Assembly: GCA_964016985.1 (NCBI GenBank)
Contig: OZ024821.1
Location: 89,828,093 to 89,892,092, forward strand
DNA: 64,000 nucleotides
Direction: 5' to 3'
Source of the DNA: Anodontia alba
Lineage: Eukaryota > Mollusca > Bivalvia > Lucinida > Lucinidae
In this document: in pieces, positions 1 to 10,553 of the stretch
Layout of the letters: each line of letters starts with the position of its first letter
Position numbering within the stretch: the first letter of the stretch is position 1
Program-made: the position numbers and the translations under genes
Notes under the pieces: generated by a model
Told to the model about the DNA's origin: nothing
What the model saw: the letters and a program-made list of their open reading frames with translations, nothing else
Databases searched by the model: none

Positions 1-105
1 TGTTTTGAGCAGAAATATGAAAATTATCAGAATTTTTGTCTGAAAACTTTCAGTTTTTGGTGGTGAAATTTTTAAATATATTTGAATAGGCGTGTTTTAG
101 TAATG
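1..105 (-). mobile_element. F1 foldback MITE, truncated by window edge
   Basis: This is the right-hand part of an F1 element, cut by the start of the window just outside its central palindrome. It reads through the conserved arm and ends in the F1 terminus (GTTTTAGTAATG, one base off the usual GTTTTCGTAATG). F1 encodes no protein, so it would need a transposase supplied elsewhere. Confidence 0.8.
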
Positions 106-1144
106 CTTTTCGAAGATCCAGCTCAGCATAAGAACCCTTTCCTGTAAGCATTCCTCTAATATGCAGGTGCCGATATGCCTTTCATCCTTGTTCTCCGAAA
201 CCGTTGCTGTTTTTACAAACGTACAGATAATCTAAATATTACAACAACTATACGAATTTGCATGTTTTCACTGAAATACTTTTTTGGCCCATGCATCCTT
301 AAAAGGTGTTTGAGTATACAGTTTCACCGGCTTTTATGCACTCTTGTTGACGCTATTCGTGTATATCGTGCACAGAGTCCTATTACATTGTGTGTTCCAG
401 TTAAATTACTGATAAAGCCTACCAATTAATCTGGCAACGACTGTCGTGCTATTGTTGTTTTACATTAATATGAATATTCAATATTGTCGTGATCATTAGA
501 AGGGACAGCACACCTTGCTAATGCATGTTCAAAGCCCATGTTTACCTTTGTTCATTTAGCATATCTTTGTAACGGTAACGCATGATAAATGATAACATAT
601 TGACAATGATTTATAGCCGTGCGTGCCGACGTTTATCATCCATTAGATATAACAAATGAGCAAAACTATCAGAAAAAAAGCCCTTAACGAAGATGCAGCA
701 ACGAAATCATAGATCAGTCTGATAAGGGCCTTCGTTGCCCGATAATACAGCTATTAGACATTCTAGGGTGTTACGTATCGAGATATCAAATAAAAACTTG
801 TCATAGTCCATAGCTGGTCTTAACTCCAGTTTCCAGAAATGGGCGTATCAAACAGGAACATTTGTCTTTTACGTACGCAAACATTTTAGATGCAGTTCGA
901 TACGCGCATCCGCTTATTTCATACAGCCTTCTGTTTCCGCTTACAGACTCAGTGTGTAGCACAGTCTAGCTAAACGGGCATGACAACTATGTGGACGTGA
1001 AATCCAAACTGGCTCTTGCTATCTGCACGTTTTGTACTCCTTGTTTCCAAACAATTAACAAAACGGTCATTCCTACAGGAACCAACACAATATCTCACTT
1101 AACCGAGTTTTCAATCATTTAAAAACAAAATTCTAGCTAAGAAA
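106..1144. other. Stretch without recognisable gene; one imperfect hairpin
   Basis: An 84-codon open frame at 175-429 (+) resembles no family I know and has no supporting context. At about 672-747 there is an imperfect inverted repeat (GCCCTTAACGAAG pairing with CTTCGTTG... near AAGGGC) whose inner part, GATCAGTCTGATAAGG, resembles the F4 repeats. Nothing else stands out. Confidence 0.4.
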
Positions 1145-1146
1145 TA

Positions 1147-1459
1147 CAGTCGACTCTCGTTATCTCGAATTCCAAGGGACCCTCAGAAACACTTTCGAGT
1201 TATCCGTACCTCGACATATCAGATTTTCAGAATTTATGAAAAAATAATTCGAACAACCACGTTTAACAAATTTATATGTAAGTGGACTCTTGACGTTAGA
1301 GATATATCGAAAATATTATGGAAAAGAGGAGAAATTCTCCACATTTCCACAATATTTTTAGTTGTTGTTAGATTTCCATGTTTAGGCAGGGACAAGATTT
1401 TCACTTCGAGATAAGCGGTTATTCGAGATAAGCAAGTTCGAGATAACGAGAGTCAACTG
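1147..1459. mobile_element. pogo/Tigger-like MITE with TA target duplication
   Basis: The ends are inverted copies of CAGTCGACTCTCGTTATCTC and its near complement ending GAGAGTCAACTG, flanked by TA on both sides (1145-1146 and 1460-1461). TIRs beginning CAGT with TA duplications are typical of pogo/Tigger-class (Tc1/mariner superfamily) elements. The 313-bp interior has no transposase, so this is a non-autonomous deletion derivative. Confidence 0.75.
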
Positions 1460-1492
1460 TATTTTAGCCACACTGTCACAAACTGTACATTC

Positions 1493-1690
1493 AGACGTGT
1501 GCCCAGCGAAGATTCTGATCAGATTGCACTCTTGTGCAATCTGATCAGAATCTTCACTGGGCGCATTTTGGATAGGCAATGATGCTAAGTTTCTACAGGC
1601 GGATAACGATGTACAGGCTGATTAGAGTCTTCTTCGGGCGCACACGTCCGAAATAACGTTTTCTCACATTGCAGGTCATATGTTTCGCGA
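1493..1690. mobile_element. F4 inverted-repeat element
   Basis: The copy opens with a strong hairpin at about 1505-1564: two 27-base arms (starting CCCAGCGAAGATTCTGATCA) with one mismatch around a 6-base loop. It continues with the F4 right half (GGCTGATTAGAGTCTTC, GGGCGCACACGTC) and the tail ACGTTTTCTCACATTGC. It has no coding capacity. Confidence 0.7.
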
Positions 1691-1935
1691 GCACATGCGA
1701 TGTTTGTCACTTACCGAAATTTTCAAAGACAGTCTGTTAAAGATTATAAAACAAATCTTATAATTTCTCATTGTACAATGTGTAGGTACAAACAGAATGC
1801 CATCTACCAAAGAAAGACGAGGTGAGGCCATTCAAAGACACGGAAAGAAAAATATAATTAAGATGCGCCAGTAGAAAAGGCATCTTCGGGGTATATGGAA
1901 CAGTTAAGATCAAGATCAACAAGCTAAGCCATATA

Positions 1936-2250
1936 CCGTATTCGACAAAATTACCTTACTGTGCGCTTAGGATTTGCAGAAGTATTGGAAAAGCTTGTAG
2001 TAAAATATCCAGCTGATAAGGACTATAATAAAAGATGAGAAGATGACTTCATGAGATGAGCAGTTATTGATACTTATGCGATATTTTTTTTCTCATTTTC
2101 TAGTCGAGGCAATTCAAATGACTACCAATAACATACGAGCGTATGTTTTATAAAGAAGCAGATAAAATTACACGAGGTGTACTTTGAAGACTACGAAATT
2201 GCTTGACTGTGCGCTTATCAGGGTATGTGCGGTAATTAGGTCGAATACGG
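1936..2250. mobile_element. TA-flanked MITE with CCGTATTCGAC ends
   Basis: The 20-base ends CCGTATTCGACAAAATTACC and GGTAATTAGGTCGAATACGG are inverted copies with two mismatches. Both sides carry TA (1934-1935 and 2251-2252), as expected for a Tc1/mariner-type target duplication. The 315-bp interior encodes nothing I recognise. Half-site resemblances (TACGGTA) occur near 25240, 46450 and 50600. Confidence 0.7.
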
Positions 2251-2480
2251 TAGTGTGATCAGGGTTTGCCATAAATTGTTATATTTTATATAGTTCCAAA
2301 TAACTCTGTAAACGGACAACGATGACCCTGATTAGACTGTGCGGAAGCGCAGGCTGGAGAGGGCTTTGACTGTCCATATTCCCGGAAACTCCTTTTTGTA
2401 TAGCGCCGCCCAAATATATCAATAATAAAAAGATACAGTTTCGAAGCAGAAATTTTCCGAGGCACCGAAAAAAGAAGATA

Positions 2481-2758
2481 CATTACGAAAACACGCCTAT
2501 TCAAATATATTGAAAATTTCACCACCAAAAACTGAAAATTTTCAGATAAAAAACTCTGATATTTTTTCATATTTCTGCTCAAAACATAGATTATGGGTAC
2601 TCGTTAGAACCGCCTCAGCGAAGCGGTTCTAACGAGTACCCACAATCTATTTTTTGAGCAGAAATAAGAAAAATAGTGTATACCCCTGTAAACCCCAGTT
2701 TTACTATATAAAAGTGGGGTTTGAGGGGGTCAAAATTATATAGGTATGTTTTCGTGAG
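2481..2758 (+). mobile_element. F1 foldback MITE
   Basis: This is a complete F1 copy: CATTACGAAAACACGCCTAT at the left, the AATATATTGAAAATTTCACC arm, the central GTGGGTACTCGTTAGAACCG palindrome at about 2587-2651, and the right arm with CCCCTGTAAACCCCAG. The right terminus has lost one T (CGTGAG instead of CGTGATG). The flanking base is A on both sides. Confidence 0.85.
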
Positions 2759-2794
2759 AAGAAATAATGATTAAGCAGTATAGCAAGTTTCTAA

Positions 2795-2912
2795 TATCCG
2801 ATACACGGCAAAGAACTGCAACAGTGAAACCATCTTGGAACGAGCAGCAGAAAAACTACCGGGATGGGGATTAAACTAGTTCTACTTGCGAGAAACGTTG
2901 TTCTCAGTTCCG
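2795..2912 (-). repeat. U2 retroelement 3' unit, fragment
   Basis: Read on the minus strand this matches the 5' half of the U2 unit: a GCGAGTAAAAC-like stretch, a run that replaces the AGCCCCAGC segment, a decayed GTTCCAAG core and GTTGCAGTTC. It is short and diverged. Assignment rests on comparison with the copies at 37325-37545 and 43918-44375. Confidence 0.5.
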
Positions 2913-3005
2913 ATTCAATTCCATCTTACGAATATGTGTTTGGTCCGAGCGCGATCTGCTACCCCAACAACAAAATATGGCAGTAAAACGCATATATAAT
3001 AGAAA

Positions 3006-3432
3006 ACACTACATTATTGCATAAAAAGCAGCGTCGCACGTTATTAACAGCCATGCATTAACCGGCGAAAAGCCGTGTATTAACAAGGCAATGCACGCGC
3101 TGTTAATGCACGGCTGCGCAACTTTCAATATGCTCGTACCGGGGCCATAGAATTGCTGCCGTCACGACATGTGTACTGCCTGCCCTAGAACGAGCATAGT
3201 CCGTGGAAATTACGTTCGCGAGACATCAGTGAAAATGCGAAACAAAATACGCGAAATGTAGCAAATGTTTCAGTTTTTATGCAATAATAGCGATCGAACA
3301 TGTTTTTAATGCATTAACATTCGCCAGGTCCCTTGGAAGGTGTTTTTGGAACAACAAGTGCTTTTGGAACAACACCTCCCACGGGACTTGGCGAATGTTA
3401 ATGCATGAAAAACCATGTTTGATCCCTATAAT
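3006..3432 (-). mobile_element. F6 element with terminal long hairpin
   Basis: The element pairs, in opposite orientation, with the copy at 20181-20620. One end carries nested ATTAACAG/CTGTTAAT motifs and GCACGGCTG. The other end is a long hairpin formed by TTAATGCATTAACATTCGCC and its complement (arms about 3305-3350 and 3370-3410). Both copies contain ATTGCATAAAAACTGAAA-type and CGAGACATCGGTGAAA-like segments. No open reading frame spans it. Confidence 0.65.
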
Positions 3433-3641
3433 AAACCTAATAGGAAGACTCCTAGGCGACCTGATACCAGAGCGAAAAAAGACAGGAAGGATCAGATGGG
3501 TCCGACAAGAGACAGGAAAAGCGAGTCACTCTACCAGCGTCGCAACAAAAGCCGGCATCCATAGAAAGGCTATAGAAGTGATCCCTATACTGTTGCCGGA
3601 AATCGTTGCAATTTTTGTTTATTTTAGAAGTCTTAGCTTGT

Positions 3642-3674
<33 letters not shown>

Positions 3675-3954
3675 CTGACCTCAAACTTTGTTTTGGGTAA
3701 GATAGAAATGTGGTACAGTGTAGTTTCACAAGTATGTTTATTGTTTTATGTCTATGTTTCTGTGTAATTTCTGATTGTTCCTGAATTATAAAAGTTGGAA
3801 AGATTTAGGTATACTTTTGCCTCTAAGTGCTTTTGGAACAATGTTCATTTTCTATTTATAGTATTGTTCTACTGATCCTGAGGATACCAAGTTCAAACGA
3901 TTATTATTATTATCATTATTATTATTATTGTTGTTGTTTTTATTATTATTATTC
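3433..3954. other. Unassigned stretch with T run and ATT microsatellite
   Basis: A more GC-rich part (about 3440-3600) is unassigned. It is followed by a 31-base T run at 3644-3674 and an imperfect (ATT)n tract at about 3900-3952. The words GATCCCTATA at about 3421 and 3581 are a direct repeat that may mark an old insertion. Confidence 0.5.
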
Positions 3955-4300
3955 AGTGAATATCCCACACTTAGGAGTACTAAAGTAAATAAGTGAACTC
4001 ATGTTCTGATACAATCACATTCTTATCAATTTCTCAACATCAAAAGGGAAAGACAGACAAATATAATTAAAAAGCCACGAAAAGAAGAGATTAGCTTACA
4101 AGCAGATTTGGCAACCTTTTCCCCAACTGTTACCCAAACTTAACTCAATATATCTTTAACTTACATATTTGTCAAAGAAAAACATTTGTAAGTGAAATAC
4201 TACAGGACATGTAACCAAAAAGTACCACAATGCAAGTACCGACTTGGCACGGTCAATAATAAATTACTGGGGGTCTTAAGCTAGCTTTAAGGTATCCCAA
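3955..4300 (-). repeat. U3 retroelement 3' unit (solo)
   Basis: On the minus strand it reads ACTTAAGCCCCAGTAAT-type lead, then the core TGACCGTGCCAAGTCGGTAC, TGTGGTACTTTTTGGTTA, GTTAAGTTTGGGTAACAG, AGGTTGCCAAAT and TTGTCTGTCTTTCCC. The same order of blocks is seen at 8549-8880, 11865-12215 and 59165-59500, which defines subtype U3. There is no protein. Confidence 0.65.
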
Positions 4301-4581
4301 CTCTCGCCCTCAGCTTCCATAGTGGTAAAATCATATATTTGTTAGGTCCGCATGGAGGTCTTCTAACTCATCGATGAATCATTACTTGCACCAAATAAAT
4401 CACATATAAAGCCTATAATGAAGCAAAGATGAGAATAGATACAACTTGTTGAGACACCTTGAGATCCCTGAGGTGTCTGACAACACCACTGGAATACTGG
4501 AGCAAAAGAAAAATATCAGTTGATCCCTGGTGGGCCAAGAAACAGACATAAAAGGTTCCAGCGTAGACAATTTAAACAAAT
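4301..4581. other. Unassigned stretch, possible decayed 3' unit
   Basis: The segment at about 4440-4560 contains GGTGGGCCAAGAAACAGACAT, resembling GGCGGGCCAAGCCAAAGACA in the 3' region of the PLE at 13.5-16 kb. It may therefore be a decayed minus-strand PLE 3' unit. The match is short. Confidence 0.3.
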
Positions 4582-4825
4582 AGGCCCAGTTGTTCAAACC
4601 TAATGATGTCGTTAGTTAACGATTCGTTAAAATTTACATCGAGTGATACGCAAATATTCTGATATTTTTTGCTGAAAAGATGTGAGTAGCTTTTGCAGTG
4701 CAAAAGCTACTCACATTTTTTCAGCAAAAAATATCAGAATATTGTGTATTGAATCCGCTAAAACAGTTAACGAAATGACCCTTAACGAGCTCGTTAAGCT
4801 AACGATGCTTTGAACAACCGGACCA
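4582..4825 (+). mobile_element. F3 foldback MITE
   Basis: The ends are AGGCCCAGTTGTTCAAA and the complement-like TTTGAACAACCGGACCA. Inside are CGTTAGTTAACG, a central hairpin whose arms contain GTGAGTAGCTTTTGCA and TGCAAAAGCTACTCAC (about 4655-4742), and CGAGCTCGTTAAGC. A single T lies outside each end (4581 and 4826), consistent with a one-base target duplication. Confidence 0.85.
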
Positions 4826-5279
4826 TAGTTTTTAAGTCTGGGCCATGACAGACTTTGAAATATATTCCATATCTTGAGCTCTACTAAACCTCAGAAGATC
4901 CGCCCCTACTCCAAGAGGACTGTTATATTTATATAGTAATTTTATTTACTGGTGAAGGCTGTATATTAATACGTTGTTTAAAGTGTATTCAACATCATTC
5001 TCCCCTTCTTGAACGAGGGGCGGGAGAAGAGAGTTTATGGTGTATTGATAGACATGTATATGTGCAAACTGCATGCCCCGACGACGATTTCTTGTAACTC
5101 CGCTTGGTCAGTTAGTAAACAACTCGCACTTTACAAGCTAATGAGATGTCAAATCTGTACAAAAAAAAAAAAAAAACAACTAGCTAAACCCACTATTTGG
5201 CTGTCAAAGATAGTGAGCACAGCTAATATATGTGTCGAATTTTTAACCTAAAGCAGTATCGAGACAAATTCCACATAGC
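4826..5279. other. Stretch without recognisable gene
   Basis: The only notable element is a 16-base A run at 5161-5176. An 80-codon open frame spans it and is low-complexity at that point. I see no domain. Confidence 0.4.
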
Positions 5280-5628
5280 GCAAAAAAATATTTTCTTGGT
5301 TTTACCAAAAAATGGGATTTGACATTTCATGCCAAAATTTCTCATCAGGATAAAGTTTGCAGTAAATGTCAAACCTTACTTTCGGGTACAATAGGAAAGT
5401 TATTTCAAAGTTTTATCTTCTTAAACATTTACCCAGCATTCTATGTTTGGAGCTTATAATACCACTCTATCTGCAAATTCAGCAGACGACAAATTGATGA
5501 TAATTTCTTTCGTTTTCCAGAAAATAAGCTTTGACATTTCGTGCAAAAACAGACTTTGATATTTCATGCGAATTGTCTCCTCAGAGACAATTCGCACGAA
5601 ATATCAAAGTCTGTTTTCTTGGAAAGAT
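5280..5628. repeat. F7 foldback repeats, two pieces
   Basis: Two pieces share the words TTTGACATTTCATGC and GTCAAACC. The first is at about 5280-5400. The second, 5510-5628, is a clear palindrome: GATATTTCATGCGAATTGTC and its near complement meet around CTCAGAG at about 5580, flanked by ACAGACTTT / AAAGTCTGT. A related piece lies at 27955-28080. Confidence 0.55.
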
Positions 5629-5949
5629 AAGAAAAAAATTAAATCTCGTCTGCAGAATATTCCCCACCATGCTAAGACATAACTAGACAAACTGCAATTA
5701 TTCTTCCAAATCTTGACGGATAAGGACAGCGTTTCTATTTGAAGTGAGGTATGTTTAAAAATCGTTTTTTGTCCAGATTGGGTAAATATGGTCAAATAAA
5801 TATGTACTTTGTCAAATCTTTCTGTCTTGAGTATACACTGAAACCGGAGTGTTTTGTCTTTAATTGTAACTCTTAGCTGCGAACTTATGCAGACAGCCTG
5901 AAAACATATACGGCGTTGTGTTTCTCGTGAGCTTTGGGTGTGTCCTTAA
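5629..5949. other. Stretch without recognisable feature
   Basis: AT-rich unique-looking sequence. I found no protein, RNA or repeat family here. Confidence 0.4.
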
Positions 5950-6225
5950 CATCACGAGAACATGCCTATATAATTTTGACCCCCTTAAACCCCACTTTTA
6001 TATAGTAAAACTGGGGTTGACAGGGGTATACATTATTTTTCTTTTTTCTGCTAAAAAACATAGACTGTGGGTACTCGTTAGAACCGCCTCACCAAGGCGG
6101 TTCTAACGAGTACCAACAATCTGTTTTGAGCAGAAATATTAAAAATATCAGAATTTTTATCTGAAAATTTTCATTTTTTTGGTGGTAAAATTTTCAGTAT
6201 ATTGAATAGGTATGTTTTCGTAATG
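5950..6225 (-). mobile_element. F1 foldback MITE
   Basis: A complete copy in reverse orientation runs from CATCACGAGAACATGCCTAT to ATAGGTATGTTTTCGTAATG. The palindrome at about 6061-6122 is nearly perfect around CCTCACCAAGG. Base A flanks both ends (5949 and 6226). Confidence 0.88.
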
Positions 6226-6301
6226 ATAAGGCAAGTGGAGAGATTTAACTCCAGAAATGTGACCATCTTCATAATTTCTAACCACCTTCCCCTCGATTCC
6301 A

Positions 6302-6750
6302 TTTTTTTTTTTTTTTTTTTTTGAGTATCATTGTAAAATACAGGTCAAGTTCGATATTGATAATCATTCGCAAAATTTTGACCGAGTTTTGGCCTTTTTT
6401 CGACTTAGTTTTTGTTGTGTTGAAATTTGTTTCCGCTCAATAAATTTTGCAGAGATGCATTGATTTCACTGGAAAATTGCAGAAGAATATATCATTGTAA
6501 AATATAAGTCAAGTTCGATATTGGTAATCATCCGCAAAAGTTTGGCCAAGTAATGGCCCTTTTTCGACAGTTTTTAATGTTGGGGTAAAATACAGGGTAA
6601 ATGCACTGGTTCCTCTCAATAACTTTTGAAGGGATGCATTGATTTCATTCGAAGTTTGTAGAATGGTATTTCTTTAAAGCATAGAGGTAAGGTTTGAATT
6701 TGGTAATCAGATTCTGCTAAAATTCTTCAAGACATAACTACCGCGCATAG
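6302..6750. repeat. Tandem repeat, about 165-bp units
   Basis: After a T run (about 6302-6322) a unit starting near 6327 (ATCATTGTAAAATACAGGTC) recurs at about 6491 (ATCATTGTAAAATATAAGTC) with a 164-base offset. A third, diverged and shortened unit follows near 6665. Shared blocks include CAAGTTCGATATTG and GATGCATTGATTTCA. About 2.5 copies remain. Confidence 0.7.
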
Positions 6751-7330
6751 AGCAATGTTTCATTTTGTTTGTTGATTTGCTTTAAGCAAGATTGACGAGA
6801 TAAATGGAAAACACTAAAGATGTGCAAGAATAACCGCAATCAAAGAGCATAGCCTACTTATGACACCAGTAGGAAGAGCAAACAAACCAACAAACCAATG
6901 AAAACAGCCAACACTCTCAATTAACTGACTTTTTTTTTTTTTGGCATGTGTTCGTTGTTCCTATAGGAAAACTTTATAAGATTTATTTGCATGTTACATT
7001 CCTATTCAAAAACAGACTCAATAAAACCATGCCTCCTATTTTCATTTTTGTTAATGTTTCATTTGTTTTTATAGTAGTCATGATTTTCATAATTTATTTC
7101 TAATTTCATTCAGCACATATAATAACGTAATATTGAACCGAAATTAATTTGCGGCGTTAGAAAACGCCAAAACAAAATTCACTCTTGCCGCTCTGTCCAT
7201 GACTACTAGTTACCAGTTGTCACGCTACACATTACGTTAAAACACCTATGTAAAATCTATACTTCTATACCATACCTGTAGAGACGCCAATGTTTATAAG
7301 AATCATTAAATCACAAAAACATATGTGTTG
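6751..7330. other. Stretch without recognisable feature
   Basis: AT-rich sequence with a short T run near 6931 and a small CAAACCAA duplication near 6885. I recognise no gene or repeat family. Confidence 0.4.
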
Positions 7331-7584
7331 CATCACGAAACATGCCTATATAACTTTGACCCCTTTAAACCCCTCTTTTATTTAGTAAAACTGGGGTTTA
7401 CAGGGGTATACATTATTTTTCTTATTTTTGCTCGAAAATATAGATTGTGGGTACTCGTAAGAACCGCCTCGCCAAGGCAATTCTAACGAGTACGCACAAT
7501 CTATGTTTTGAGCAGGAATATTAAAAATATGAGAGTTTTTTATCTGAAAATTTTCAATATTTGAATAGGCGTGTTTTCATAATG
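7331..7584 (-). mobile_element. F1 foldback MITE
   Basis: This copy has CATCACGAAACATGCCTATA at the left and GTGTTTTCATAATG at the right, with part of the right arm deleted. The palindrome at about 7441-7504 has several mismatches, so it is older than the copy at 40386. Flanking bases differ (G and T). Confidence 0.8.
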
Positions 7585-7690
7585 TAGTACTCATTAGAAG
7601 CGCATCTTGATGCGCTTCTAATAAATACCTTGCGAGTCGCTGCTTATAAGTGCCCACCACATTTTTGTGAAAATATCAGAACATATTTTT
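7585..7690. repeat. Second hairpin abutting F1, F1-related
   Basis: Immediately after the F1 end, TACTCATTAGAAGCGCATC pairs with GATGCGCTTCTAATAAATA (about 7588-7628). The words match the F1 palindrome only loosely (TACTCGTTAGAACCGCCTC), suggesting a sister family. A similar variant lies at 26258-26350. Confidence 0.5.
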
Positions 7691-7828
7691 CTTAATACCC
7701 CTTCTGATCTAGAGCTATGAAAACCATGGTATTTTAACCATATAATATGATAAATGAGGAAGAGCTTGGAAGTTAAACATATTGAGACTGCTAAAAGGAA
7801 AATCAAATTGAAACGCCCTTTAAAACCT

Positions 7829-8066
7829 GGGCCCAGTTGTTTAAAGCATCGTTAGCTTAACGAGCTCGTTAGTGGGCAAAATGTTAGCTGTTCTAGTAAG
7901 CACAATCTCTAATTCACAGGTATGTTTGTTGAAAAATGTGAGTAGCTTTTGCAAATGCAAAAACCTACTCATTTTTTTTTTCAGCAAAAATGATAGCGTG
8001 TTTGTCATATTTAATAATGGAAGGTTTAACGGTACATTAACTAACGACATCTTAACAACGGGGCCC
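7829..8066 (-). mobile_element. F3 foldback MITE
   Basis: The element runs from GGGCCCAGTTGTTTAAAGC to ACAACGGGGCCC in reverse orientation. Hairpin arms GTGAGTAGCTTTTGCA / TGCAAAAACCTACTCA sit at about 7937-7975. T flanks both sides (7828 and 8067), consistent with a one-base duplication. Confidence 0.85.
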
Positions 8067-8548
8067 TGCAAAATACTGAAATTCCTCTTAATAATGTAGA
8101 CTTAATAATGTAGACTCTTACATGCCTCAGTTTTGACTGTGTGACATAGGGGTACAAATTACATAGCCTTGTTAATGTATTGGCACGATAATAATTGGTT
8201 ACTGTTGTCATAAAATCATAAATTTCATAAATTCCCACAAAGAGGATAAAAGCCCGACAATGGCCTGCTTTAAGATGGGACACACCGTCTTCCTTAGGTG
8301 TACCGAAATACCATAAAATAAGCCTAGATCATACATTACATGATATACACCCCAGTTTCTGCCTTTATTACTTGCATCCATACCAATAGGCCAAGTAGGC
8401 CCACATGGTACCTATATTTGGTAGGCAGTACAGTGTGCTTGCTACAGATAAGATCTCGTATGGACTTAGGTCAAGTAAGAATATATAATATCTACAAAAA
8501 ATTGCCCTTGTAAGTCTAAATGACCTGCTTTTGGTATGCAATGTACCA
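8067..8548. other. Stretch without gene; short direct duplication
   Basis: A 13-base word, TTAATAATGTAGA, is repeated back to back at 8088-8114. The remainder shows no protein family and no clear repeat. Confidence 0.4.
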
Positions 8549-8880
8549 TCTTGAGTGAATAAGTGAACTTAAGAACCGATACAATCAGATCCACATCAAG
8601 CCCCCCACCCCCAACACCAAAGAAAAGACAGACAAATGCAATTAAGCAGCCACAAAATAATTAGATGGCAAGCAAAGTTGGCAACTTTTCACACACAAAA
8701 ACGTGTCAACTCTGGTACCTAAACTTAACTGAGTATATCTTAAACTTACATTAGTGTTAAAAGAAAACATTAGAAAGGGAAACACTACATAACAATTATC
8801 AAAAAGTACCACAATGAAAGTACCGCCTTGGAACGGTCAGTATTGAATTACAAGAAGCGGGGTGCTTAACCAGATGCATC
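8549..8880 (-). repeat. U3 retroelement 3' unit (solo)
   Basis: On the minus strand it contains TGACCGTTCCAAGGCGGTAC, TGTGGTACTTTTTGATAATT, GTTAAGTTTAGGTACC, AAGTTGCCAACTTTGC and TTGTCTGTCTTTTCTTTGG in that order. It is better preserved than the copy at 3955-4300. Confidence 0.7.
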
Positions 8881-9368
8881 TCAGTTTCAGCAGCCTTAGT
8901 TGTGCAGAGTAGGAAGATATGCCTTTAACAAAATCTCAAACTGATGCCGATTGTAGTTCAGTATATATTTCACAGTGACAAATTAAAGAACATAATTTAG
9001 GAATTACGCCAATATACATGATACGCAATACCCCCACTTTCTTAGATTTAGTCATACGCCTAGTTTGACAAACCCATACTATCGAATAGGAGTAATGCCC
9101 TGGCAAGATCTATGACGGGTGATATGATGGACGGAACGTAAACCTAGAGTCCTCTGATGTGCCTCTGGAGAACGAAAATGCAGAAAAACACCTTTAAGTT
9201 TAGCATGCTGGGAAATGAAATTCAGCAGGAGATATTTTGGAATGTTTTTCACAAAAAACTACGATTTTACAGCTTATGCAAACTGTCTCCATAGCAAAGT
9301 TTTTTGAGTCTTCGATGGGCGAATATATCAGAAGGTACATTTTTTCACATCGCGGCTTATTTAGTGTT
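8881..9368. other. Stretch without recognisable feature
   Basis: Mixed AT-rich sequence without an open frame above 60 codons that resembles a protein. A GTCTTCGATGGGCG word near 9310 is weakly F4-like. Confidence 0.35.
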
Positions 9369-9700
9369 CATTACGAAAACACGCCTATTCAAATAAACTG
9401 AAAAGTTTACCACCCAAAAATGAAAAAAAAATCAGACAAAAATTCTGATATTTTTTCATACTTCTACTCAAAACATAGATTGTGGGTACTCGTTAGAACC
9501 GCCTCGCTGAGGCGGTTCTAACGAGTACCACAATCCATCATAGATTGTGGGTACTCGTTAGAACCGCCTCTAACGAGTACCCACAATTTATGTTTTGAGC
9601 AGAAATAAGAAAAATAATGTATACCCCTGTAAACCCCAGTTTCACTATATAAAAGTGGGGTTTAAGGGGGTCAAAATTATATAGGTATGTTTTCGTGATG
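9369..9700 (+). mobile_element. F1 foldback MITE with duplicated hairpin
   Basis: The termini CATTACGAAAACACGCCTAT and GTATGTTTTCGTGATG are intact and T flanks both sides. Instead of one central palindrome there are two in series (about 9473-9536 and 9540-9596). The second is shortened by about 10 bases in its right arm next to the centre. Confidence 0.85.
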
Positions 9701-9784
9701 TACAGTCTTCTACCTGCTGTTTCAGTAAGACATAAATAAATATTTGACACATAGAACTTCCACGTCTAGTCATCTGTTAACAAA

Positions 9785-9836
9785 GTTCTTCTTTCATATA
9801 TAACCAGGTTTTTTCATATATAACCAGGTTTTTGGG
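9785..9836. repeat. Short tandem duplication
   Basis: The word TTTCATATATAACCAGGTTT occurs twice in succession with a 22-base offset. It is probably a replication slip. Confidence 0.6.
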
Positions 9837-9858
9837 ATTCCCCAAAGTATTGTTTTCC

Positions 9859-9951
9859 TATATATCTAAACTTTCTACTACGACCACCTCCCTATAACAG
9901 CCACTTTTATGGGATCCCCAAGGTAGCTGTTGTAAAGGGGTTTCAGTGTAA
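9859..9951. mobile_element. Decayed pogo-like MITE end
   Basis: Read on the minus strand it begins TACACTGAAACCCCTTTACA and continues CAGCTACCTTGGGGATCCC, the usual form of a Tigger/pogo-type TIR (CACTGAAACC) next to TA. Only one end is recognisable, so it is a fragment. Confidence 0.4.
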
Positions 9952-10446
9952 TCTCCATCATACACTTCTACTGCCCAGCATTTGTCTAACTTGGCCAGCT
10001 ATACAGCTTATAACAAAGTCAATAACCTCAAGAATGCATGTCAAAGCCACCAAAAATGATGATTGTTTCGCGCCATGCGATACAATATATTTGAGGTTAT
10101 GCGACTTGCGTACAGCCAGGTCATGGGTCCGAATCTCAAATGATACATTCTTCAAAAACCGATTTTCTGTTTGTGGACGTTGAAATAATCTGCTCAGACT
10201 GTTTCCGTGCGCATGTAGTTTATCTTGGCTTTCGCTGCACGAAGACTGAATTTCACGTGAGACAACTGTTTAACATACTGTAGGAGCAACGTATATCTAA
10301 ACTATCACTGATATATATTTACATAATCATAGGATAAGGTGAAATAGCGACAGATTAGACTGCGCAGGGCCATATGATGATCTTGGTTATATATATAATA
10401 TAGGGTTTTCTTCCATGGTACGACCCATTTCATACTACCAGACCTG
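9952..10446. other. Stretch without recognisable gene
   Basis: GGTCATGGGTCCGAATCTC at about 10121-10139 loosely resembles a tRNA T-arm or B box, but no matching A box or cloverleaf can be drawn around it. Nothing else is recognised. Confidence 0.35.
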
Positions 10447-10553
10447 CCCTGCTAGCATTCTTTATAAATCTACAGCGGGCCGTTATCGGCCCGTCAGCTA
10501 CCCTGACGGGCCGACAACGACCCGCTATAGATTTATAAAGAATGCTTACTGGG
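10447..10553. mobile_element. F2 palindromic MITE
   Basis: The arm CATTCTTTATAAATCTACAG and its complement meet around GTCAGCTACCCTGAC, with CGGGCCGTTATCGGCCCG inside. Dinucleotide TG flanks both ends (10445-10446 and 10554-10555), a plausible 2-bp target duplication. Copies lie at 33966, 46079 and 48417. Confidence 0.85.

Noticed and set aside
175..429. 84-codon open frame as a small gene
   Set aside because: No family resemblance, no codon bias that I can defend, and no splice or promoter context.
5556..5604. Hammerhead-ribozyme-like CTGAGGA...GAAA on the minus strand (PLEs can carry hammerheads)
   Set aside because: The bases are part of an F7 palindrome. The three-stem fold with the required NUH cleavage site could not be drawn. 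Eye scanning of the PLE 3' regions gave no CTGANGA/GAAA pair; a covariance-model search would be decisive.
10060..10160. tRNA-like T-arm (GGTCATGGGTCCGAATCTC)
   Set aside because: No A box, acceptor pairing or anticodon arm can be drawn around it.
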